DNA of 64,000 nt, from assembly GCF_041080625.1 (NCBI RefSeq), contig NZ_CP163518.1:496001-560000 (forward strand). The letters run 5' to 3'. This DNA is from Streptomyces sp. CG1 (GTDB taxonomy: Bacteria > Actinomycetota > Actinomycetes > Streptomycetales > Streptomycetaceae). The notes beneath the pieces were generated by a model. It did no database searches. It was not told the DNA's origin and saw only the letters and a program-made list of their open reading frames with translations. Shown here one piece after another: positions 1-9,459 of the stretch (the stretch's first letter is position 1; each line of letters opens with the position of its first letter). Position numbers and translations under genes: made by a program.

Positions 1-1653
1 ACGGCTGGCCCAGCAGGCCGGCGCCGAGTCCGCGCCCGTCGTACGGCTGGCCGACCGCTACGCCGCGTGGTTCCTGCCCCTGTCTCTCGCGGTGGCGGGA
101 CTGGCCTGGCTGATCAGCGGGAACGCCGTACGTGCAGTCGCCGTCCTGGTGGTCGCCACCCCCTGCCCCTTGCTGCTGGCCGCCCCTGTCGCAATCGTCT
201 CCGGCCTCTCCCGGGCCTCCCGTCTCGGCGTCGTCATCCGCGACGGCCGTGCGCTGGAGAACCTCGGCCGCGCCCGCACCCTCCTGCTGGACAAGACCGG
301 CACCCTCACCCGAGGACGCCCCCGCGTCCTCGACGTGATCGACGCGCCCGACATCAAGCCCACCGAAGTCCTCCGCCTGGCAGCCTCGCTCGACCAGTAC
401 TCGCCGCACGTCCTCGCCCAGGCCATCGTCGACACCGCCAGGGAACGCGGACTGACGCTCTCGGTCCCGACGGACGTCACCGAGGAACCCGGCCGGGGCG
501 CCACCGGAAATGTGGACGGGCACCGGATCTCCGTAGGCCGCATAGGCGCGGCGACCGCCCGGCCTGGCTGGGCGAAGGCGGTCGACAACCGCGCCCTCCT
601 CGACGGCGCGGCCGTCGCCTGGCTCACCGTCGACGACACCTCGCCGGCGCCGTCCTACTGCGCGACCCCCTCCGCCACGACGCCCCGCGCACCCTGCGCC
701 ACCTGCGGGCAGCAGGCATCGAACGGCTGCTCATGCTCACCGGCGACCGCACCGCACCCGCCCACGAAGTCGCCGCCGTCCTCGGCCTGGACGACGTACG
801 TGCCGAACTCGCCCCGGCCGACAAGGTCGCCACCGTACGCGAGGAACGTGACCGTGCGGTCACCGTGATGGTCGGCGACGGCGTGAACGACGCGCCCGCC
901 CTGGCCGCCGCCGACATCGGCGTCGCCATGGGCGCCCGCGGCTCCACCGCCTCCTCCGAAGCCGCCGACATCGTCCTGACCACCGACCGCGTGGACCGCC
1001 TCGCCGACGCCGTCACCATTGCCCAACGCGCCCGGCGCATCGCCGTCCAAAGCGCCCTCGGCGGCATGCTGTTGTCCCTGGCGGCCATGGCCGCAGCCGC
1101 CGCCGGCTTGCTCCCGCCCGCCGCTGGCGCGCTGCTCCAGGAAGGCATCGACGTGGCCGTCATCCTCAACGCCCTGCGCGCCCTGCGCGTCGACCAGGCC
1201 GCACGACCGGCCCTCACCCCCGCGGCCGAAGCTCTCATTCACCGCTTCGCCGCCGAGCACGACGACCTTCAGGATGTCCTCGAATCCGTCCGTGATGCCG
1301 CCGACCGTCTCTCCGACAGCCCTGGCCCCCAGGCACTCGCGGCCGTCGAGGAGACCGACCGGCTGCTGACCGAGCGGCTGCTGCCGCACGAGTACGCCGA
1401 GGAACACGAGCTCTACCCCGCCCTCGCACCCACACTCGGCGGTCCCGAGGCCACAGCCACCATGAGCCGCGCCCACACCGAGATCGAACGCCTCTCCCGC
1501 CGCATCGCCACCCACCTGCAACTGGCCCACGCCGACGGCGGCCTGTCCCCCGGGCAACTCGACGACCTGCGCTCCTGCCTCTACGGTCTGAACACCGTGC
1601 TGCGTCTGCACTTCACCCAGGAAGAGGAGAACTACTTCTCCCTCGCTCCGTGA
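1..1653 (+). pseudogene. P1B-type heavy-metal ATPase with C-terminal hemerythrin domain; 5'-truncated by the window, frameshifted near 640
   Basis: A metal-pumping P-type ATPase whose 5' end lies outside the window. Translation runs in frame 2 from base 2 to about 640, with the membrane motif TPCP, the phosphorylation motif DKTGTLT (about 291-311) and a nucleotide-binding domain start. It then continues in frame 1 with LTGDR, the hinge GDGVNDAPAL and two C-terminal membrane segments. The join (VDDT then LAGAVLLRDPL) needs one extra base around 639-641, so this is a one-base deletion: a real null allele or an assembly error. After the last membrane helix (about 1210-1640) comes a hemerythrin-like HHE domain with spaced H/E residues (HDD, HEYAEEHE, HFTQEEEN). 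A TPC membrane motif with a C-terminal hemerythrin domain fits the P1B-5 subgroup, whose studied member Nia is linked to Ni/Fe transport; that assignment is from memory of the family. Confidence 0.85.
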
Positions 1654-2310
1654 ACGACGGTAAGAGAAGAAAGATTTCGATCCCACTCCTGGCCCGTGCC
1701 CTTGTCGTACGCACGGCCGAAGCCGTCGATGCAGGGCATGACGTCGGCGTGCCCGTCGAGGGAAATGCGGTTCGCCCTGGCGCGGCGATCACTCTCGCCC
1801 GTCGCAGCCTCCCTGTGCTGCGGCGCAGGCTCGCCGTCGGGGCTGGCGGACGACCTGACTGGACGTCCTCGTTCACGCCCATTTCCCACGCCGAGCACCC
1901 CTGGGTGACCCATGCGTTACGGCGCACGGCGTCCACGATGCCGTCCCAGCCGGGCTTTCCGACTCCCTCTGCCACGCGGACGTCCACCCGGCGCAAATCC
2001 CGGACCGAGCCTGCCACCAGCATCCGCACCAGGTGGGGCAGCTCGTGACGCGCAGCCATCCGCTTCGCCCATGCTTCAAGGTCCAGTGCGTCAGCCAACC
2101 AACGACTGGTTCCTCGGAACCTGGCTGACGGCGCGGGCGTCGCCTCGGTGTCGGCTTGAAGAGCAGCACGAACCTCATCGACATTGAAGCGGCGACGGCC
2201 ACCCGACGTGGTATCGAATGGGATCCGGCCGTTGCGGGTGTTCATCCGAACGGTAGCCGGTGCAGTCCGAGAGCATTCACCACTTGGGTAGTCGTCGAGG
2301 TCCGATTCAT
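1640..2310 (-). pseudogene. Decayed gene with MerR-like helix-turn-helix N-terminus
   Basis: On the minus strand a start near 2310 gives MNRTSTTTQVVNALGLHR. A frame change near 2255 then leads to ATVRMNTRNGRIPFDTTSGG and RRRFNVDEVRAAL, the recognisable end of a MerR-type DNA-binding helix-turn-helix (the usual form ends GRIPxDxTxGGHRRF). The following stretch, with LEAWAKRMAARHELPHLVRM and PGWDGIVDAVRRNAW...WEMG, resembles an uncharacterised family of long actinobacterial proteins. Coding character in this frame fades after WEMGVNED (about 1860), and no intact open frame follows. With a disrupted start and a truncated end I read it as a pseudogene. The original function is unknown; the HTH suggests DNA binding. 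Confidence 0.5.
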
Positions 2311-2570
2311 GAAAATCACGGTATTCGGGTTTTCGTGATGCGATACCTCGCCAGTGGGCGGTCTGGTCCCACGAGAACGTCCGCCTGACGAAGGGCGACT
2401 TTCACCTACTCGCCACTACGCGTCGCTCGCCGTCAGTGGATCGACGCTGGACCGTCCTGATAGGCAACCGTCCCTTGCCCGCACTTCAGGAGCGTCCATT
2501 TGCCTGAAACGCAGGTCCCGAACGCCGGCGAATCGCCGGAATCAACGGCGCGATAGACACAGTTACGAGG

Positions 2571-2605
2571 GCGTTGCCCGGTGGACACGGTGTCCGGGGC
2601 AACGC
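2571..2605 (-). terminator. Hairpin downstream of the secreted protease gene
   Basis: GCGTTGCCC (2571-2579) pairs with GGGCAACGC (2597-2605), and nested inside it GGACAC pairs with GTGTCC around a tiny loop. This near-continuous stem lies about 80 nt past the protease stop codon on the minus strand and fits a factor-independent terminator lacking a strong U-tract, as is common in streptomycetes. The rest of 2311-2684 shows no convincing gene. Confidence 0.55.
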
Positions 2606-2684
2606 ATCAGGCCGATACCGCGGTCCCGGGATCGCCTTCAGGCACGGGGAGGCGAAGGGCGGGAGGTCCGGGATATCGCACGGA

Positions 2685-3644
2685 TCACGGATCGCTGATC
2701 GCATCCTTGTACAGTGCGGCCGCCTGGCTGCCCAGTGTCACGCTGTAGGACACGTCGTCGGTCAAGCCGCCCTCGTCATGGCCGCCGAGGACGCCGACGA
2801 CCTGGCCGTCGCCGTTGATCCAGGGGCTGCCGCTGGTACCGCTGGTGAAGGCGGGGCAGTCGATGCGCTGCTGGGTGCTGCTGTGTGAGGTCGGCTTGTT
2901 GGTGCAGCTGATGGGAGCCTCGCGGGAGCTGGGGTAGCCGATGACGGTCACCGCGGTGGCGCCGGTGGCCGTGCCGACCGTGAACCGGTTGCCTCCCACC
3001 ACGTCCTCGATCGCCCTGTCGTCCACGTCGTCGACGGTGGCGAAGGCCAGGTCGCTGTCCTCGTCCTGGTCCTCGGCCCATCCGTCGGGCAGATAGCGCT
3101 GCCCCACCTTCCACACCCCGTACGGCGCCTTCCCGTCCCGGTAGCCCGGCACGAACACCAGGTCGGTACCGGTGTCGCTCACGCAGTGCGCGGCGGTGAC
3201 GATGAGGTCGCCATGGGGGCTGTCCACGACCGAGGCCGTGCAGAAGTGCCCGCCGGACAGGTCGTCGGCCCGGTCCGCGCCGAACAGCGCGCCAACCCGC
3301 GCCGTCTGCGGATTGGCGACGACGTTGGCGGTGGTCCCCAGGACCTGTGCCGGAAGTCCCGCCGGCCCCCCGATGCCCGGCATGCACTTCCCCACAGGGG
3401 GCACCCCCAGCTGCGTGGTCGGGCTCGCCTCCCTACGCCTAGTATCGGTGCGGCCCTCCGCCTTGCGATCGCACGCACCGGACGCCAAAGGACCCGCCCT
3501 CCGGGCGGACGAGCCTCCCAGCACAGGTCGCAAGGGCCTGGGCCTGACATCGGCGGCCGCCACGGACGAGGTCAGGGTGAGCATCGCCACGGCGCCGAGC
3601 AACGCGGGACGCGAGGTGACCAAGATGCGTGAGATGCGCTCCAT
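2685..3644 (-). CDS. Secreted trypsin-like serine protease
   Basis: A 319-aa predicted extracellular protease of the chymotrypsin/trypsin clan. The N-terminus has two arginines, a hydrophobic stretch (about residues 13-31) and an AAA/AAD cleavage-like site, a standard Sec signal peptide. The catalytic triad is visible: His in LIVTAAHC (about 153), Asp in EDSDLAF (about 198) and Ser in FTSGTSGSPW (about 273). Cysteines flank the His and Ser regions. About 70 residues between signal peptide and protease core are low-complexity and may be a propeptide. Length and motifs match streptomycete trypsin-like peptidases of unknown substrate. It is monocistronic, followed by a hairpin terminator and preceded by a palindrome near the start. 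No link to the neighbouring NRPS cluster is evident. Confidence 0.88.
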   Translation of the reverse strand: MERISRILVTSRPALLGAVAMLTLTSSVAAADVRPRPLRPVLGGSSARRAGPLASGACDRKAEGRTDTRRREASPTTQLGVPPVGKCMPGIGGPAGLPAQVLGTTANVVANPQTARVGALFGADRADDLSGGHFCTASVVDSPHGDLIVTAAHCVSDTGTDLVFVPGYRDGKAPYGVWKVGQRYLPDGWAEDQDEDSDLAFATVDDVDDRAIEDVVGGNRFTVGTATGATAVTVIGYPSSREAPISCTNKPTSHSSTQQRIDCPAFTSGTSGSPWINGDGQVVGVLGGHDEGGLTDDVSYSVTLGSQAAALYKDAISDP

Positions 3645-3658
3645 CAGTGATCACTCTG

Positions 3659-3674
3659 TCTCACGTAAGTGAGA
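3659..3674. promoter_or_regulatory. Palindrome just upstream of the protease start
   Basis: TCTCAC (3659-3664) and GTGAGA (3669-3674) form an inverted repeat with a 4-nt centre, 15 nt before the protease ATG. The spacing suits an operator or a 5'-UTR structure. No adjacent regulator gene suggests which. Confidence 0.3.
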
Positions 3675-4350
3675 AATGCGCTCCGACTTAACTGAGATTT
3701 TCCTGTGAAACCTCCGCACGGCCGCCGGGCTTCGCGACGTCACCAGGTACCGGGCAGCCTCCTGCCCTGCCTCCGCGATTACGGTACGTCACCGCTCGGA
3801 CCATCCGCCCCCAGCAGCTTCCCGCCCCGCGAGGCGGCACAGGCCCGTACGAGGTGCAGGCCGGCCGCGTCTGCTTTCCGCGTCCTCCGGTACGGCCACA
3901 GGCGCTGCGTCGGCGGTGAAGCCGCACGGTACGCGCGGGCCGCCGTCCCCGACGGCCACCGTCAGCCGACCCGATTCCCGCCCGAGGAGGCGCACTGCAT
4001 CGGGTCAGACACAGGATCCGGCAGAAGCGCCCGGGCCGGCGTCGCGGTCACCCCGGTGGTGGTCGCAGTCGTGGTACTCGTACCGGCCGATGTCCAGCCA
4101 TGCGCCGGCCTCGGCCGGCCAGGTCTGCAGGGCCGCGTCCAGGCAGACGCCCTTCTGCTGCGGGCCCTCGGGATCTGTGAGCTTCTGGACGACCACCAGG
4201 GAGACGTCGGCCTCCTCTGAGCCGTCCAATCGTCCCAGGGTCGCGGCGAACTCCGGTCCCCAGCCGCGAGATGGATATCCGCGTCCGCGATGACCGCATG
4301 TCCCCCATGAAGGGCTGCAACGTCCTGCGTGATTGCCGACAGCGCGGCGG
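3675..4350. other. Region without a supported gene; possible decayed coding DNA on the minus strand
   Basis: No open frame here has family motifs and a plausible ribosome site. On the minus strand about 4010-4260 reads PEFAATLGRLDGSEEADVSL, then VVVQKLTDPEG, and ends WLDIGRYEYHDCD, with natural-looking composition and GC-ending codons. It has no clear start and a likely frame break upstream (AVIADADIHLAAG in another frame). I take this as a possible gene remnant of unknown origin. Confidence 0.25.
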
Positions 4351-5118
4351 TCAGGCCCGGCGGGCGAGGACGCTCAGAAGCGGTGCCGGATCGTCGCGGA
4401 AGTAGAAGTGACCGCCAGGGAACCGGCGCACCCGTACGGACTGGGTGCTGTGATCTTTCCACTGCGCGAGGGCTTCGGCGGTGACGACGTCGGTGTCACC
4501 GCCGAGAACGTCGAGGGGTACCGGGAGCGGCTTGCCCTCCTGGTGGCGGTGGTTGTCGAGCAGGGTGAGGTCCGCGCGGAACACCGGGAGGAGCAGGGCC
4601 ATCAGATCGGCGTCCGCAGCGATCTGCGGTGGGATGCCCCCGTAGCGTTCGTCGAGGGCCGTGACCAGTTCAGCATCCGTTTTGTCGGACACCTGTGTCG
4701 TTTGGCGCGGTCGGTGCGGTGCGGGGAACGCCGACACGATGAGCCGTTCGGGCAGCGGACGGCCCCGGGCGACCAGTTCCCGTGTTACTTCGTAGGCGAC
4801 CAGCGCGCCGAGGCTGTGTCCGAAGAGATCGTAGGGCGGTATGAACTCCGTGGCGTCCAGCAGCTCTCGCACCACCGTGGGCAGGTCGGTCAACGGCGGT
4901 TCGGCGGCGCGGCTGCCGCGTCCTGGGAGGCAGATGCCGTACACCTGGGTGCCGGGCAACTCCTGTCCCCAGCGGACATACTCGCCGGGGAGTCCGCCGG
5001 AGTGGGGGAAGCAGTACAGGTGGCGCTCTGGGGGCTGGGCCAGGGGGCGGCCGGTCAGCCAGGGGTTGCGGCGGGTGGCCGGGCCGGGCGGCACGGTGGC
5101 CGGGAAGGGGGCGGTCAT
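4351..5118 (-). CDS. Type II thioesterase (alpha/beta hydrolase) of the NRPS-PKS cluster
   Basis: A 255-aa external thioesterase of the GrsT/RifR type. These enzymes remove wrong or stalled acyl groups from carrier-protein arms, and a few release product. It has the early motif LYCFPHSGG (about 34-42), the nucleophile motif FGHSLGA with Ser102, a late Asp region (LDVLGGDTD) and the C-terminal catalytic His in FPGGHFYF. The ATG start overlaps the stop of the upstream PKS gene by 4 bp (ATGA), so it is the last gene of a translationally coupled operon. Because neither the PKS nor the NRPS in this operon ends in a thioesterase domain, this free-standing enzyme may also take part in product release; that is inference. 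Confidence 0.92.
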   Translation of the reverse strand: MTAPFPATVPPGPATRRNPWLTGRPLAQPPERHLYCFPHSGGLPGEYVRWGQELPGTQVYGICLPGRGSRAAEPPLTDLPTVVRELLDATEFIPPYDLFGHSLGALVAYEVTRELVARGRPLPERLIVSAFPAPHRPRQTTQVSDKTDAELVTALDERYGGIPPQIAADADLMALLLPVFRADLTLLDNHRHQEGKPLPVPLDVLGGDTDVVTAEALAQWKDHSTQSVRVRRFPGGHFYFRDDPAPLLSVLARRA

Positions 5119-8100
5119 GAGGCGGGAGTCTCCTTGGGGGAATCGGATACCGCCCCGCGCTCCTGGAGCAGCGCGGCGAGTGCCGACGGAGTCTGGGAGC
5201 GAAGGACGTCCCCGGCGTTGACGGTGACGTGGAACGAGGCGGCGGCCCAGGCGGCGAGTTTGGTCGCGGTCAGTGAGTCCCCGCCGAGGTCGAAGAGGCC
5301 CTCGTGCGGGTCGATGTCGGGGTAGCCGAGCGCCTGCGTGAAGGCCCCGAGTACGGCGTCCAGCACGCTCGGGTGTTCCGACGGCGGGCTTACCGGTGCT
5401 GTCGCCTCGGTGTCCGTCCGCGGTGTCCCTGCTATCTGGGGCGCGGCGGGAGCGGGCGGTGGTGGCAGCGGCCGGCCGTGGGGTGCGGACGGTCCCGCGG
5501 GTGTGCCGGGCTCGGGTGGTGCAGGCACCAGGTGGTTCCGGCGCTCGAACGGGTAGGTCGGCAGTGTCACCCGGCGCCGCGGCCGAGTGCCGTGCAGCGC
5601 GGCGAAGTCCGGCCGGGCGCCGCAAGCCCACAGCTCCCCCACACCGGACAGCAGCGTCGCGGTCTCCGATACCTCCTCCGCCGGGTGCGGGGCGAGGTGG
5701 ACGACGGCCTGCTTGCTGTCGTAGCGCGCGTGCTGGCGGGCCAGCGTGGCGAGGGTGCGGCCCGGGCCGACGTCGACGAGGACGCGGTCCGGGGTGCCGA
5801 AGAGGGTGTCCAGCGCCTCGCCGAACCGGACAGGCTGCCGCAGATGCCGTACCCAGTGGGCGGCGGTGCGGATCTCCTCGGGATCCGCCCATGACCCGGT
5901 GGTGTCCGAGAGCACCGGCAGCGTCGGCCGTTCGCGGGGCAGCGCGTCGACCGCCTCGGCGAAGCGGCGCGCGATCGGCTCCACGAGCGGCGAGTGACCC
6001 GCCGTGGCGATCCGCAGGACCCGTGCCTCGATCCCCCGGCCGGTCAGTTCCTCCGCGAAACGGGCGACGGACGCGGCCGGGCCGGTGACGGTGCACTGGC
6101 CCGGGCCGTTCACCGCACCGATCGTGATGTCGGCCGGGAGCATCGGCAGGACCTCGGTCTCGGGCAGACGCACGGCCGCCATCGCGCCCGCGGGCACGGT
6201 GGCGAGGAGCCGGCCCCGTTCGGCCACCAGCCGGGCCGCGTCCACGGGCGAGAACACCCCGGCCACGCAGGCCGCGGCATACGCGCCGAGACTGTGCCCG
6301 GTGACGGCGCTCGGCCGCAGACCCCACGACATCAGCAGCCGGGCGGTGGCGTACTGCACCGCGAACACCGCCGGCTGGCCGACACCGATGGTCGCCAGCC
6401 GCTCGGCCGCGGCCGGCCGATCCGCCTCCGTACCGGGATACAGCACCTCCCGCAGGTCCAGTCCGAGCGGACCCGTCACCGCTTCGGCCACCTCGTCCAG
6501 GTGCCGCCGGAACTCGGGCTCCGCGTCGTACAACTCGGCGCTCATGCCGACGTGCTGGCCGCCCTGGCCGGGGAACAGGAAGACCTGTTCGGCGTCGGAC
6601 GGCGCGCCGCCGTCCGTCGCCGCTGTCCGGCCGCGGAGCGCGGACACCGCCTCCCGCGTGTTGCCCGCGACCACGAACCTGCGGTGGGCGTGGTGGGCGC
6701 GGCCGGACTGCAGGGTCCATGCCACGTCGGCCAGCTGCGTCTTGGGGTGCGCCTCCAGATGGTCGGCCAGGCGGCGCGCCGCGGTGTCGGCGGCCAGCGG
6801 GGTCCGGCCGGAGACCACGAGCAACTGCCGGCGGTGGGCCGGGGCGGAGGCCACGGGCGGTGGCGCCTGTTCCAGTACGACGTGGGCATTGGTCCCGCCG
6901 ACACCGAGCGCGTTGACTCCGGCGATCCGCGGACCGTTCGTCGGCCACGCGCGTGTGGTGCCGCTCACCTCGAAGGCGGACGAGGTGAAGTCGATGGCCG
7001 GGTTCGGGCGACGGTAGTGGAGCGTGGCCGGCACGACGCCGTGCTCCACGCTGAGGACCGCCTTGATGAAGCCCACCACGCCCGCCGCGGAGTCGGCATG
7101 CCCGATGTTCGTCTTCACCGAACCGAGCAGGCAGGGGCCGCCGCTCCGGCCGGTTCCGAGCCCGAAGGCCCGGCTGAGCGCGGCCACTTCGATCGGGTCG
7201 CCGAGCGCGGTACCCGTGCCGTGCGCCTCCACATAGCCCACCTCGTCCGGGTCGATGCCGGCGGCCTCGTGGGCGAGACGGATCACCTCGGCCTGGCCCA
7301 CCACGCTCGGTGCGGTGAAGCCCGCCTTGTGCCGGCCGTCGTTGTTCACCGCGGAACCCCGGATCACCGCGTGCACGTGGTCGCCGTCCGCCAGCGCGTC
7401 CGACAGCGGCCGCAGCACGACCACACCCACCGCGCTGGCGCCGACCGTACCGTCGCTGTCGGCGTCGAACGCGCGGCAGTGGCCGTCGGCCGCGACGATG
7501 CCGCCCGGCGTGTAGCGCATGCGGGGCAGGTACGGGACCACGCTCGCGCCGCCGGCGAGCGCGAGGTCGCATTCGCCGTTCAGCAGCGCCTGCGCCGCCA
7601 GGTGCACCGCCACCAGGGAGGTCGAGCAGGCCGTCTGCACGGTCAGTGCCGGCCCGGTCAGGTCCAGGTGGTAGGCGATGCGGGTGCTGACGAAGTCGGG
7701 CGCGGTGGCCTGCCGCAGCCGCCATTCGTCGAGGAACGGCAGCTCGTCGATGCGGGCGCGCACCGCCTCGGCGTACCCGTTGTTCCCGGCCCCGACGAAG
7801 ACACCGGTCACCGGCCGGTCCTCGCCCCCGTGCCCGGCCCGTTCGAGTGCTTCGTGGGCGCACTCCAGCAGCAGCCGCTGCTGCGGGTCGGTGATGAGCG
7901 CGTCGTGCGCCGACAGCCCGAAGTAGGCAGCGTCGAACTCACCTGCCCCGTCGAGCACTCCGTAAGCCGGCACGTAGTCGGGGTGTGCCGGGTCGGCGCG
8001 GTCGGGCAGCACGGAGATCGTCTCCCGGGCGGCGCACAGGTTCTCCCAGAAGCGCTCCACGTCCGGAGCGCCGGGGAACCGGCCCGCCATGCCCACCACC

Positions 8101-8150
8101 GCGACGAGGTGTTCCTGGTCTTCCTGGTCTTCATGCTGGTCGTACGTCAT
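5115..8150 (-). CDS. Type I polyketide synthase, single module KS-AT-ACP
   Basis: A 1011-aa single-module PKS. The ketosynthase spans about 14-440, with active-site Cys in TACSTS (about 173) and the two His motifs EAHGTGT and KTNIGHADSAAG. The acyltransferase spans about 530-830, with FPGQGGQH and GHSLG (Ser about 618). Its substrate motif reads TAGHSPLVEP, neither a clean malonyl (HAFH) nor methylmalonyl (YASH) signature. The ACP is at about 925-1000, with Ser in GGDSL (about 958), after a Pro-rich linker. There is no KR, DH, ER, MT or TE, so the added unit should keep a beta-keto group. The ATG at 8150 overlaps the MFS gene stop by 4 bp and the gene's own stop overlaps the thioesterase start. 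It probably extends the peptide made by the 3143-aa NRPS. Confidence 0.93.
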   Translation of the reverse strand: MTYDQHEDQEDQEHLVAVVGMAGRFPGAPDVERFWENLCAARETISVLPDRADPAHPDYVPAYGVLDGAGEFDAAYFGLSAHDALITDPQQRLLLECAHEALERAGHGGEDRPVTGVFVGAGNNGYAEAVRARIDELPFLDEWRLRQATAPDFVSTRIAYHLDLTGPALTVQTACSTSLVAVHLAAQALLNGECDLALAGGASVVPYLPRMRYTPGGIVAADGHCRAFDADSDGTVGASAVGVVVLRPLSDALADGDHVHAVIRGSAVNNDGRHKAGFTAPSVVGQAEVIRLAHEAAGIDPDEVGYVEAHGTGTALGDPIEVAALSRAFGLGTGRSGGPCLLGSVKTNIGHADSAAGVVGFIKAVLSVEHGVVPATLHYRRPNPAIDFTSSAFEVSGTTRAWPTNGPRIAGVNALGVGGTNAHVVLEQAPPPVASAPAHRRQLLVVSGRTPLAADTAARRLADHLEAHPKTQLADVAWTLQSGRAHHAHRRFVVAGNTREAVSALRGRTAATDGGAPSDAEQVFLFPGQGGQHVGMSAELYDAEPEFRRHLDEVAEAVTGPLGLDLREVLYPGTEADRPAAAERLATIGVGQPAVFAVQYATARLLMSWGLRPSAVTGHSLGAYAAACVAGVFSPVDAARLVAERGRLLATVPAGAMAAVRLPETEVLPMLPADITIGAVNGPGQCTVTGPAASVARFAEELTGRGIEARVLRIATAGHSPLVEPIARRFAEAVDALPRERPTLPVLSDTTGSWADPEEIRTAAHWVRHLRQPVRFGEALDTLFGTPDRVLVDVGPGRTLATLARQHARYDSKQAVVHLAPHPAEEVSETATLLSGVGELWACGARPDFAALHGTRPRRRVTLPTYPFERRNHLVPAPPEPGTPAGPSAPHGRPLPPPPAPAAPQIAGTPRTDTEATAPVSPPSEHPSVLDAVLGAFTQALGYPDIDPHEGLFDLGGDSLTATKLAAWAAASFHVTVNAGDVLRSQTPSALAALLQERGAVSDSPKETPAS

Positions 8151-9457
8151 CGGGAGTCCTTGGCGGGATCGGTGCGGGTGACCTCGGCGGGGTCGTCGGT
8201 CGAGGGCGAGGGTGGCGCGGGTGGCGGGGACGCGGTGCCCAGGGCACCGAAGACGAACAGAACGGCGGCCGTGAGCTGCAGGACGGCCAGCCCCCAGAAG
8301 GCGGTTGTCAGTCCCGCCTTCTGGGCGAGCGTGCCGGACAGCACCCAGCCCGCCGTGCCGCCGATCAGCGCCAGCGCGGTGGCGACGGTGAGCGCTTCGG
8401 GGCGCTGCGCCTCCGGGATCCGCAGCACCCGGACGGTGGCGACCGGCGCGGAGGACACGCCGTTGAGGAAGCCCACGCACACGAGCAGACAGAACAGGCC
8501 CGGCACGCCGAACGGCAGCGGCAGTGCGAGGAAGCCCGCTCCCAGCGCCACCCGGCCCGTCAGTGCGAGGGTCCTGGCGGGCACCCGGCGCAGCAGCCGT
8601 CCCGCCAGCAGGGTGCCCGCGAGCGCGCCGCCGCCGAATGCGGTCAGCAGGGCGCCCGCCACGACGGAGGAGCCGTGCTCCCGTGACACGGCGATCACCG
8701 GGAGCAGCGCGAACAGCGCCTGCCAGGCCATCTCGCCGAGCGCCAGCGCCACCGACCAGCTGCCCAGCAGCCGGTCCCGCATCAGCAGCCGGAACCCGGC
8801 TGCGGGCGAACGACGCCCTGTGCCCTTCCCGGTCGTGGGCGTCTGCGGCAGGCACAGGCGCAGCAGTACGGCCGAGCAGGCGAAGGACACCGCGTCCACG
8901 ATCAGCACCGTGGGAGCGCCGAACAGGGAGATCAGGACGCCGCCGAGTACGGGGCCCAGCAGCACGCTGAGCCGGGTCGCGCTCTGCAGGGCGGCGTTGG
9001 CCCGGCCGAGCAGTCGCTCGTCCTCACCGACGACGCCCGGCAGAATGGCCTGCTGGCTCGCGGCGTACGGGGCGTAGAACGCGCCGATCGCGAACATCAC
9101 CACCACGAACGTGGCCGTGTTCAGGCAGTCGAGGAAGTACAGCAGCGGCAGCAGTGCCACCAGCGGGCCGCGGACGGTGTCCCCGACGAGCATGACGGTG
9201 CGCGGCCCGAGGCGTCCGGTCCAGGAGGCGCCGAAGAAGCCGAACACCGCGATGGCGGCCAGCTGGGCAGCCATGACCAGCCCCATGTCGCCTGCGGAAC
9301 CGGTCAGTTGCAGCACGAGCCACGGCATGGCGACCGCGCTGAGCTGGGTGCCGAGCATCGAGATGGTCTCGGCGACGAGGAGTACGCGCAGGGTCCGGTG
9401 CTGCCGGATGCCGGGCGTGGGCGTGACCGTGGCGGCCGGTGTGGTCCCGTTCGTCAT
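8147..9457 (-). CDS. MFS transporter, probable product exporter
   Basis: A 436-aa membrane protein with about 12 hydrophobic segments, of the MFS type seen in macrolide-efflux-like (MFS_3) exporters. The loop after the second helix (FFGASWTGRLGPRTVMLVGD) fits the conserved GxxxDRxGrr position. I start it at ATG 9457 because the GGAAGG ribosome site lies 9 nt upstream; a GTG at 9463 overlapping the NRPS stop is the alternative. It sits inside the NRPS-PKS operon, so export of, or self-resistance to, that product is the natural reading. The charged, Pro/Ser/Asp-rich C-terminal tail is not conserved. Confidence 0.88.
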   Translation of the reverse strand: MTNGTTPAATVTPTPGIRQHRTLRVLLVAETISMLGTQLSAVAMPWLVLQLTGSAGDMGLVMAAQLAAIAVFGFFGASWTGRLGPRTVMLVGDTVRGPLVALLPLLYFLDCLNTATFVVVMFAIGAFYAPYAASQQAILPGVVGEDERLLGRANAALQSATRLSVLLGPVLGGVLISLFGAPTVLIVDAVSFACSAVLLRLCLPQTPTTGKGTGRRSPAAGFRLLMRDRLLGSWSVALALGEMAWQALFALLPVIAVSREHGSSVVAGALLTAFGGGALAGTLLAGRLLRRVPARTLALTGRVALGAGFLALPLPFGVPGLFCLLVCVGFLNGVSSAPVATVRVLRIPEAQRPEALTVATALALIGGTAGWVLSGTLAQKAGLTTAFWGLAVLQLTAAVLFVFGALGTASPPPAPPSPSTDDPAEVTRTDPAKDSR

Positions 9458-9459
9458 GA

